64,000 nucleotides of DNA from Phoenix dactylifera. Lineage: Eukaryota > Streptophyta > Magnoliopsida > Arecales > Arecaceae. Each line of letters opens with the position of its first letter. Position 1 is the stretch's first letter. Below are positions 1 through 10,400 of this stretch, piece by piece. The notes beneath the pieces are model-generated. The model saw only the letters and a program-made list of their open reading frames with translations, searched no databases and was not told the DNA's origin. The stretch covers positions 3,771,775 to 3,835,774 of the forward strand of contig NC_052409.1 in the NCBI RefSeq assembly GCF_009389715.1. The letters are read 5' to 3'. The translations under genes and the position numbers were made by a program.

Positions 1-772
1 GAAGGACTAATGATTGGCAGAATATCTTTTTTTTTATTTTGATAAGGATTTCTTAGCAGAATATAATTGAGGCATAAAAATTATAAAGAACACAAGACTC
101 AACAAAAAGAAGATCTTATGAATAAATCAATTCAATTCCTTTCATTTACTCCCTTACTGTGTAAGAATCTTAATACAGCTTGATAAGATTGATGGAAACG
201 TAATAGTGAAAAAAGAAGATCATAATCACATATTGAGATCTATCATACAACACTTCAATCTGAATCCTAGTGGAAGCACATGTAATTTAATAGAAGACTC
301 ATCTTCCTCTGTATCATCCAGCTGGGAAGGCAACAGAGTACTGAGGACAGGATTATGAAGCTGTAGTGGGAAATTATTTCCCAATTCTCATTGTAGTCTT
401 GTAGAGTGCCTACGATTTCTCCCATTTATCTCGATATTTTGTAGAGGAAAAACTATCCTTTGCCTGTATCTTCCATTTGAAGTAAATTGCATGCAGTTGC
501 AAAGTCTATATACTTTTTGATAAGATGATGTTATAATGGATCGCATTACATGATCTGATCCATGCAGCTTTACCCTGTGATTAATGCCTCTTCTGTACAT
601 AACTGATCCAGAGTTTTCTGCAATGTCTGCTAATGAATTCATAGACTTATCAAAAGCTTTCTAGGAGTAATTTCAGGATCCTCAATTCTAAAAAGAAGCC
701 AACAATTCATGTTTGAATTTGATGGATAAATCATCAGATATTTAGAAGAATGCATTTGTAAAATTTTCTGAA
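1..772. other. 3' flank of the PPR gene, no other gene seen
   Basis: AT-rich DNA downstream of the minus-strand PPR gene. The part nearest 772 is probably its 3' UTR. The short open frames here show no recognisable motif or codon bias, and I see no repeat with clear ends. Confidence 0.4.
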
Positions 773-2722
773 CTACGTGCGAGCTCCATATTGTGATAGT
801 ATAGGATAATTACTACCATATGCAGTCTCGATCCAACTAGTTCCAGGCACTTTCTTGACTTCTCTATCTTCCATAAGTTCGCGAATCCTTCCTACCCCAT
901 CCCAATTGTCTGTGTTTGCGAACATGTTCGATAGCAAAACATAAGTTGATGGGTCCTTTTCCAGAGCAAGTGCCTGCTCCGCTGCTCGCTTGCCTGTCTC
1001 CACATCACCATGAAGTCGGCAAGCACCAAGCAAGGTCTGCCATACTAGAACACCAGGTCGGAAAGGCATGCTCATTATCAAAGCTTCCGCTTCTGCAATT
1101 TTCCCTGCTTTTCCAAGGAGATCCACCATACATGCATAGTGATCTTCACCGGGGTCAATGTTATGATCGCATGTCATGGAGTCGAAGTATTTCCAACCTT
1201 CACCAATAAACCCTCCTTGACTGCATGCATATAAAGCACAAATGAATGTAATATAATTTGGTTCCACATGCTCTAAAATCATCTGATCAAAGACTTCCAG
1301 AGCTTCCCTAGCAAGTCCATTCTGCGCAAATCCCATGATCATCGTGGTCCACGTAATAACAGACCGCTCCTTCATCGATCGGAACACCCCCCATGCACAA
1401 TCCATAGAACCACACCTTGCATACATGTCGATAAGTGCATTATCAACACATTCATCGATTTCGACTCCTAGCTTAATCCTAAAGCCATGTCCCTTCTTCC
1501 CTTCTTCCAAAGAAGCCAAGCTAGAACATGCAGTAAATGTTGTTGATAGTGTGAATTTATTCGGTTTGATGCCCGCCAGCTTCATCTGATATGTGATCTC
1601 AAGAGCTTTACCAGGTTCTCCACAGTGCAGGCAACCGGCAGCCATATGGGTCCAAGCAACCACATCTCTTTCCGGCATATCGTTGAAGGCTTTAAAACCA
1701 CCAACCAAATCTCTGTTCTTCAAGTACATGTCCACCAATGAATTCCCTACGCATGCATCATCTCCAACACCATACTTAACAAGTTGGGCATGGACTTGCA
1801 CACCGAGCCTCAAGCTCGAAGTCGCTGCCAAGCCTGTAAGAACACTACTAAACGAGAATTCATCCGGATTAACCCCTTCCTCAATCATCCGACACCAAAA
1901 CCCCCACACCTCCGAGTAGGAAAACTGCAAGTAGCCCGCGATCATCGAGTTCCAAGAAACCACATCCTTATCTCGACAATTCTCAAACATCTCCTTCGCC
2001 TCTGGCAATCTCCCATTTCGGATCAACGCCGTGAGGAAAGCGTTCGCCAAGAACACATTCGACTCGAAGCCGAGCCGGATGACTTGGGCATATATCTGTC
2101 GTGCGTGACCCGGCCTGCCAGAGAGCGAGCTGGCATTGAGCGTGCTCACGAGGGTGAACTCGTTGGGCCTCATGTCAGCCTGGCGCATCTGATGAAAGAG
2201 GGAGAGGGCCCGTCGGGGATGGTTGCATTGGACGAGACCGGCAATGGCGGCGGACCACGAGACGATGTTTCTCTGAGGCATTTCATCAAACAGTCGGAGG
2301 GGTAGAAAGGGGTCGCGGGTGCTCTTGAAGTACATGTTGAGGAGGTGGTTCTGGAGGAAGAGGGAGGATGCGAGGAGGGTGCGCTTGAGGAGGCGAGCAT
2401 GGATAGCGGTGCCGAGTTCGAGATTGGAGGTTTGGGCACATCTATGGAGGAGATGGGCGTATTGCTCGACTTCGTGTTCTTGATCCGGAGAGAGGTTTGA
2501 TGTGTAAAGCCTGCAAAGAAGAGCTCTTGGAATTGTTAATGGAGGCCGGGAACTACGTGGGAGAAGTAGCGGGCATTGTGGCATCTGACTTTGAGGAATG
2601 GAATCCTTCGCGGTCTCTCGCAAAAAAACCAAAAAGGACGAGGCCGTCGGTAGTCGGTACCCGGGCCTTGAAGTGATGACCGTTGGTTTTTTGCAACGCG
2701 GAGGTTGGACATGATGGACCAA
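773..2722 (-). CDS. Pentatricopeptide repeat (PPR) protein, PLS class with E domain
   Basis: A single uninterrupted frame of 649 codons, as is usual for intronless plant PPR genes. From about residue 80 it is built of PPR repeats. The hallmark 'VSW..MIAG' and 'A..VF..M' type helices recur at about 152-185, 254-287, 355-388 and 456-490, with 'NSLVDMY' and 'NALIDMYARCG' between them. The C-terminus (about 555-632) matches an E motif: 'VWQTLLGACRLHGDVE', then 'YVLLSNM' and 'VKKVPGTSWIE'. It stops 17 residues later, with no E+ or DYW cytidine-deaminase domain. Members of this family usually bind single-stranded RNA in mitochondria or plastids and support C-to-U editing, so a deaminase would have to act in trans (inference). 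The first 46 residues are Arg/Pro/Ser rich. Met47 is an alternative start that leaves a transit-peptide-like N-terminus. The organelle target and RNA target cannot be read from the sequence. Confidence 0.9.
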   Translation of the reverse strand: MVHHVQPPRCKKPTVITSRPGYRLPTASSFLVFLRETAKDSIPQSQMPQCPLLLPRSSRPPLTIPRALLCRLYTSNLSPDQEHEVEQYAHLLHRCAQTSNLELGTAIHARLLKRTLLASSLFLQNHLLNMYFKSTRDPFLPLRLFDEMPQRNIVSWSAAIAGLVQCNHPRRALSLFHQMRQADMRPNEFTLVSTLNASSLSGRPGHARQIYAQVIRLGFESNVFLANAFLTALIRNGRLPEAKEMFENCRDKDVVSWNSMIAGYLQFSYSEVWGFWCRMIEEGVNPDEFSFSSVLTGLAATSSLRLGVQVHAQLVKYGVGDDACVGNSLVDMYLKNRDLVGGFKAFNDMPERDVVAWTHMAAGCLHCGEPGKALEITYQMKLAGIKPNKFTLSTTFTACSSLASLEEGKKGHGFRIKLGVEIDECVDNALIDMYARCGSMDCAWGVFRSMKERSVITWTTMIMGFAQNGLAREALEVFDQMILEHVEPNYITFICALYACSQGGFIGEGWKYFDSMTCDHNIDPGEDHYACMVDLLGKAGKIAEAEALIMSMPFRPGVLVWQTLLGACRLHGDVETGKRAAEQALALEKDPSTYVLLSNMFANTDNWDGVGRIRELMEDREVKKVPGTSWIETAYGSNYPILSQYGART

Positions 2723-4486
2723 GTAGGAACCGTATGATAGCAGACTACATAACCCCGTTAATAATATAAAAGATAATATATTAAATTATATTACATTACA
2801 TTATATTTTATTATCTAATTACATTATAATAAAATTACATTATACAATAATATTAATAATATTATAATATTATTATACCATACTATAATATAATATTTAG
2901 ATTAGATTCTAAACCATTGTATTATATTATATTCTAATACTATACTATTAATAATACATTACTACATCATATCATATCATGCTATTATACTATAATATTT
3001 AATATTATATTACATTATATATAATAATATAATACAAAAAATAATATTATATTATATTATGCAATACTAAAAATATTTGTTTATTTTAATTACCAAATAC
3101 ATATTAAAATTTTATAGTATTTTAGAAATTTAGTTATCAAATAGAAACTAGCTTTAATAAAAATTCTACCTCCAAAAATTCTATTTTTTGAAGGCTGTAT
3201 CCCTAAAAACTTTAAAAATTCTACTGTCAAGAGTAATCCCAAATAAGACTGATATATAGATTACTAATTTTTTTTATTTTTATTATTTTTTATGATAAAA
3301 AAATATTTTGATATGCGACTTAGCTGAACCAAATCATTTGTAAAGGAAGCTTAGCCTATCCTCATTTTTGTAATATTTTTATAAAGTAAAATATTTTTTC
3401 TTTCCGTCTGCCTTTGTTGTGAAAATATTATAGAATTTTTTGTATGAATATTTTTTAAAAATTCAAATTTGTATGAATACCCTCTTCAAGGTTTTGCATA
3501 AATACTCCTAATATAATGGCTCTTTTAACACTATTAACAAAAATCATATTTATTTTAATTAAAATTAAAATAAAATTTTGAAATTATTTGTTTTTTGTTT
3601 TCCATTGCAATCATTTTATAAATATATTTTTTTGCACATCTACCTATTAAAAATATTTTAATTATTTTAATTTGAAACTATTAATTTTTTAACGGTATTA
3701 GATGATGTAAGTACCTATATAAAAATTAGAATAAAAAAATAGAATAGTAAAACAAGTAATTTATGAGGGTATACATGTAAATATAAATTTTAAAAAAATA
3801 TTTATATAAAATTTGATATTTAGAAAGTTATTTATGAGAAAAACATTTTAATACGTAAATTTTGAGATTCGTGTTAAACGAGCCACTCTCCCATGCGCCG
3901 CCACAAGTCCCTTCCTCCATCAACTGATAAACACGAGTTTCAACGTCTTCCGTGCATCGCATCCTGCGTCACCATTTATTCTTTCCACTACGCAGATCGT
4001 GCTCGTAGGCTCTCCCATCCCTTCTCCCTTCTCGTCGGCGAGGGGTCGCCCTTTCTCCCATTCCGTCGATTCGATCTCAGCTTCCGGAGCTCCGATATCC
4101 GCCACCAGCGCTCCGATCACCGGTACGCTTCAACCCCTCCTCCCCTCTCTCTCCCATATCTCGAGACCCGACGTCTCTTCACCCCGAGCCCTAATCCTAC
4201 CTGGCAGCACTGTCTCTTCCTTCGATGCCCTAACCCTAACCGGCGAGATCCCCTCGACCTCCGTCCCTCGGCCTTCTTTGTCTTACCAACACTTTCCAAA
4301 GTCCCTCCAGATCTTGTTGTTCCTGGTATTATATTTGGATTTGTACGGAGTTTGACCTTCCGGTATTAATGACGCATGTGAAGTAACTCTGTATTATTTG
4401 CCAATAGATCGTTATGAGTCTTCAAATCTCCTTTTCTTTTCATCTTGGTCTGAAATTTTGAATCTTTCTGGTAAAGAATAGATTCG
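2723..4486. promoter_or_regulatory. Divergent intergenic region between the PPR gene and CYC1
   Basis: The first kilobase (about 2750-3860) is extremely AT-rich, with many short TAATAT/ATTATA runs. From about 3880 the composition turns C/T-rich and looks like the promoter and 5' leader of CYC1. A 5' UTR intron is possible: a donor-like CACCG|GTACGC lies near 4121 and an acceptor-like AATAG lies just before the ATG. This is not proven. The region probably holds promoters for both divergent genes. Confidence 0.45.
4228..4241 (+). promoter_or_regulatory. Telo-box-like motif in the CYC1 leader
   Basis: Two tandem CCCTAA units (CCCTAACCCTAACC) lie about 250 bp upstream of the CYC1 ATG, near another CCCTAA at about 4189. 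Telo-boxes are known in plant promoters and leaders of housekeeping genes. A role here is inferred from position only. Confidence 0.35.
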
Positions 4487-7400
4487 ATGGCTGCTGGGAG
4501 AGGCTTTAGCCAGTTTCTGAGGAAGAGATTTCAATTCCAATCACCAGTAAGTATATCTCTCTGTCTGTGCGGGTCCTTTTTTAAATATTTATCAATCAAA
4601 TATTCAAAATTTGTCCATCTTTGGCGTTTTCTTGGTGGCCGGATAACTGAGTTATGCAGAAGCCAGGTGTTCTAATGAGGAAAATGTGTTTAAATTCCTT
4701 GCTGTGTCAGGGCAAAATAAGTTTTTGGGTGCATTTTAACAGGGAATTTGTATGATTTTTTTCCTTCTCATGTTTTTCCATGAGGCTCGATTGAATTTTG
4801 GCCATTGATGCTGGATATAATTTTCCTCGCCTTTTCTGCATCCCAATTTTATTTTCCTGCTATATCTTGAAAACATAAGTGGACCAATCTAGCCAGTGCT
4901 ATTGGATGAATTACAGATCATGTATTAGATTTATACCAAGTACAGGTGTTTGTCTTTTATTTTTTAAGGATGTTTGACTGCGAGGAAAATTTTGTGCCCA
5001 AAACATATCTTTTAGTTAGTTGGCTAATTAAATCTTACAGTGTGTTATCTAGTCAATGATTTTGAATCATTAAGTTAGGGAAACATAATGGACTGCATGC
5101 TACTGAAGAAGATCATTAAATGCTGGCTGATAGGAAAAAATGTGCTTTTGTAAGTTGCAGTTTTTAGCATCTTCCAGCTTCTAATCTGCATTTTCTTTAA
5201 GTTTAGTGTCAATGTGTTTGGCAAATTGTTAATGATAGGTCTTGGCTGATCTCTTTTTTCTTCAATTCCAAATCTATTAAATCTATAGGAATTTAACTAG
5301 TTAGTTTGAATCATATCTTAAGGGCATAACTCTGTATGGGACTGTTAGAGTTTAAGCATAGTGATACTAAAAATGCGCCGGGGGTATACTCCCTGACATG
5401 TGGCAAGGAAAGAAGTCCTCTATATCTCGATTTAAAAGTACACCTTCGTTTCTTCTTTCTGATGCATCATTGAATCCCAGCTGATAGAGATGCATTAGAT
5501 GAGAGACATGCCACAGCTGAAACGAGCCCTTTTCTATGCCTAAGTCTCCACTTGGCACTTGAACTTGCACTGTAGGTAGTTTGCAGCCCACACAGCCTGA
5601 TAGACATGCCCAAAATTGCCCAATGGCAGGTAGGACTTTGGCTGCCAACAGCAAGCAATGGTGGAAAAAGAAGAGAAGGAAGAGGAAATAGGAGCAGAGC
5701 AAGAGATTGCATGAAAGAAGGGATCTCACTCTATAGATTGTCGTACAATAAATGGAATAGGGAGAGATAGAAATATCCAATAAGTGATCGAGCTAAAAAA
5801 TGAAATGGAAGTTCGTTTTCAGTCATTTTATATGAGGCAAGGGCAAAAAAAAGGGGGAAGGGAAAGTAGGGCATGACCTCATGTAGAAGCAGCAGCACAA
5901 GTACACTCTTGTTTTAATAGGAGAAATGAAAAGGAATTCCAATGAATCGATAAATACCTCCAATGATTCTATCTTAACTTACATATGACTCTTACTCACG
6001 CCGAATTAAGATCAAGTATTTCTCCTAAAATGGTAATGGATAGGGCGAAATCCTTTTTTTTGTGTAGGGCATAGCCGTAGAAAAAGAAAACATGAATCTG
6101 GGAGCTTTCATTATCACGTTGGCATCCTGAACAAGAATGTTAGTAGGTATATCGCAACGTTTAAGTTAAGGAAAGCTTTCCCTAAATTCAGAGCGCTAAA
6201 ATTTACGTTAAGCGAATGTGTTAGTGCTGTCTGCACTGTTTTTCCAATTTGAAATGGACCCTAAATCCCACAAAGGTGAAAGAAGGAACAGTGGAAATTA
6301 TCCTTAAAATATAATGTGAACAACTTTCTAATGATAATACTTGTGGAACATGACCAATGCTATTGTGGAATCTTTTAGGGTATTGTGGTTTGGACATATT
6401 CTAATACATTTCCAATCTAAAGCCTAAACTCATAGTAAAAAGAACTATGTCGAATGAATATTGCAAAAATCTCTCTCCAGATAATTGGGGAAGTCAATTT
6501 ATGTCAACTTTTGGGAAGAAAGATGAAGAGGTAATTTGGAGTGGATATAATAGAGCTATTGACAATACCAAGGACTGATGGATGACGATGTTACTTTCCC
6601 CATATAAAGAGGCCAGCATGCAAGTGGCTAATCAATTAGGTTGAGAGCATTGGAGCATGGAAACAGATAAGACACAACAATATGTCACAATATGGTGATG
6701 CTAATATGGCGAATCTGAAGAAAGGGAGATATGGATATAATCGTCATGCATAAATATATAATTTTGTCACATTTATCTACTATATTTTATATGACAAGCA
6801 TTAATTTTGTTTTAGTTTAGAAAACATTATGGAGCTCTAGATCTGCTCCACTCTTTTAGTAGGCTCTCTTTCTTTCTCAGTTATGGTGCCTAACGATGAA
6901 AGGCAAAGGGCATTTTTTTTACCTTGAGATTTTGCAGATTTGGTGTTGAAGCTACTCAACCCAACATGACCTGTATGTTGACAGCCCCTAAAACTATCTG
7001 TGATGTATGAGAGAAGTATTCAGATCATATCATCGCTATATCTAGTAGACTAGTACTATACTTTTTTAAAGAATGGGTGGATGCTTACCAAAGCATCTGA
7101 CACATATTGGACCATATCCAAGATGTATCATTATCAGATAAACTCTAGCTTCTAAGGAAGTGTCCATGCTTCATATCTTATGAGAGGATCTGCATGCCAG
7201 AAAATTGATATTTAAGGCTTTATACAATTGACTCTTTGTAAACTGAGAAATGAAAGATTTTGTAGAGTGGAAGATGATATATATAGTTTGTTCGGCAGTA
7301 GAATTTGTTGTGTTTGGATCTTCTTATTTTTAATATATGTTTTGATATACAGTGGTGGTTCCCTATTTGTTTCATCACTTCTTAATGTGAAAAATTTCAT

Positions 7401-10400
7401 TGTTTATGGCTGACGTTTGCCATATTTCCAAGCAGGCTCCACCTCTGCTTTCATCATTTCGGTTGCAGCAAGAAGATGCTATTGAGTCTGCTGGCATGAA
7501 GTCACTAAGGGCATTAGCGGTGCTTGGAGCTGGTGTTTCTGGCATTTTAAGCTTTGCTACCATAGCATCTGCTGATGAAGCAGAGCATGGCCTTTCTTCC
7601 CCCAGCTATCCTTGGCCTCACAAAGGAATTCTTAGTTCCTATGATCATGCATCGTAAGAGTATCACTACATTTATTCACATGTTTCCTTGAACTGTCATT
7701 GTTCCATATAAATCACTTTCTTTGAAATTATAAGTCCGATTTATTATTTACTGGAGGAGACTGGTTATATTTTAATTGTCGAGGAAATTCATTGGTCTAA
7801 CATTATTCCAAGTTTTTAACAAGCTCCTTAAGAATGGATAGAAGATAGTGTAATAGTTTGTAGCCTACGAGGGCATACGCTTCCTTATAAGATCCTAGTT
7901 TTTAGCATTTTCTTAATAACAAAAACTATATAATGATGTGAGCAGAATCCGGCGTGGTCACCAAGTTTATCAACAAGTTTGTGCTTCTTGTCATTCAATG
8001 TCTCTGATTTCATATCGAGATCTTGTTGGTGTGGCTTACACTGAAGAAGAGACAAAGGCTATGGCTGCTGAAATTGAGGTGGTTGATGGTCCTAATGATG
8101 AAGGCGAGATGTTTACTCGTCCAGGTAAACTAAGTGATCGCTTTCCCCAGCCATATACGAATGAACAAGCAGCTAGGTTGCAAATGGTGGGGCATATCCG
8201 CCAGACCTAAGCCTGATCACCAAGGTAATCCCACGAAGAGTGAATTCTGATCACCTGTATCTTTTGTCTTGCGTGCAACCAACATCCATTTTTTGCCCCC
8301 TATCTCTCTCTCTCCAGGCACGACACAATGGCCAGAACTACGTGTTTGCCCTTCTTACTGGCTATCGTGACCCTCCTGCTGGTATTTCGGTAATTTTTTG
8401 TTTATCGAGTTATATTACTATACTTATGTTCTTAAGTTTATATTTTGCAGTTGCTTTGTGCAGCTTTTTCTACATTATACAAGCCTTGTATTACATGGAA
8501 AACTTATGATAGGTAAACAAATATGTGTGTGGCATGATAAAATGTGATCAACCTTTGTGATTTGTTTGATGATCTACTTATGTCGTTTTTCATAAGGGCT
8601 CTCATGTATTGAGCAGTCATGCTTTGCATGCTCGTTAAATCTTTTAAGTTGTTACCCTACTGAACTTGCAATATGTAGAGTTCCTTGCTCTAATCCTCAA
8701 GAAGATATTTCACATACTATTTTATTGAGATTACGCATATTGTGCACATTTTTATTTGCCTGTCTCCTTCCTTTCCATATATGTTTAACATTTCAGTAGT
8801 CTGTATTATGTGCATGTGTTACCGTGCGCGCGCGCGTGCACGCACTTGTGTTAGTGTAAGCACTACTGTGGGGTTGCTCGCATGTATCCGAGCTTGGTTT
8901 GTTGCTTTCTAAAATGGAAGTTGATGTAACCTGTCAAAAATTTGGGCAAGACTGGTACATTGGCTTGATGAATTATAATTTTCTGGTGTTTTTTACAAAC
9001 AAATCACACTTTTCTCAAGTACTTTTTGAATTATTATGATGACTTTTGGAATTTTATTTATTCATCAAGATTATTCCAGTAGTTTTTATCGTCACTAGCT
9101 TGATGAATTATGATTTTCTGGTGATTTTTGCAAGCAAAATGCACTTTTCTCAAGTACTTTTCGAATTATTATGATGACTTTCGGAATTTGATTTATTCGT
9201 TAAGATGATTCCATTGGAAAAATTAATTATTATGATGTCTTTCACTATTCTTTTATTTCCGAATCCCTGGCATTCTTCTGAATTTTTTTCCTAAATCTCT
9301 GCTGCTTAGAAAATTTTGTCTCCTATTAACATAATCCTAGATTCTGAATTTGTTTATATCGCCTATCAATAGTTTAATTAACCAGCAATAATTGGTCTTT
9401 ATTTTAATTAATAAAAGATTAAACAAAATCAAGGTTTCATCAATGTTTCTTTACCACTTCAAACCTTAGCCATGTCTTCAGAAGAGAGAGGTCTTGGATC
9501 ATTTTGAAACTGCCCGATCCTTTTTGTTTATTTCCTTTTATCTAATGGTTTTGTTTTGGAAAATTTGTTGCTGCTTTGCTTTGTACTTAGATTTTCTTCT
9601 TATCAACGAATACCTCATGACATACCTGCCTGCAAAGTAATTGACTTTGTAAGAAGCACTTCTGCGCACAATTCCATTTTCTAAAGACATTTTTCATTAC
9701 ATCTTCCAAATGGGGATAGGTTTTGTTATGGGATACTTCGCATCCTTCCAATTGTTCAAACTCCTTGTTTGGGGAACCATACGTGGTGAATACTTGCTTA
9801 AGCAAATGAGATCTTTAGTCCCTCCTTTTTGGATTTTTCTCAACCTAGATGCACCACTTTCATCAGCAGCAGCCACAGATTTATACCGAAACTCAGATAA
9901 GTCCACTTTATTAAGGAGAAGGCTCCCCATATTTGTCAATATGCAAAACCTCATTTCATGCATTTCAAGTTTGAACTCCAGGATCTGCATTTTGTTTGAC
10001 ATGTGGAATTTGTTTGTGCCAGTCTCTGTCTTGTGGTATGCCTAGTAGCTTGAATATTCCTCACACTGTAATGGAATCCTCAGCAATCAGACAGGAACTC
10101 ATGATTGATGGACATGGAACTAAATGATGTATGCTTTGCCACATGCCTGTAGGTAGACCATAAATAGAGTAGATTTTTCAAAAATCTGTTCCTAGGTAAA
10201 TTATAATCAAAAACAATCTGTGCTGGTTCCTGAGTCTCAAACCTCAGTTTTGAAGCAATACTCTGTTTTTAGCACAAGTGCACAACTTGTCTTATGTAGA
10301 GGTTAAATATCTGCAATGACCTTAAAGCATTTATCTTTATGAGGCGTCTTCATCAAGGTTCACCGAATTGGTACTGAAGCATATACCGGCCAGCGACTGG

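Noticed and set aside
916-2439. Several open frames antisense or out of frame to the PPR gene
   Set aside because: They are shadows of the PPR coding sequence and show no independent protein features.
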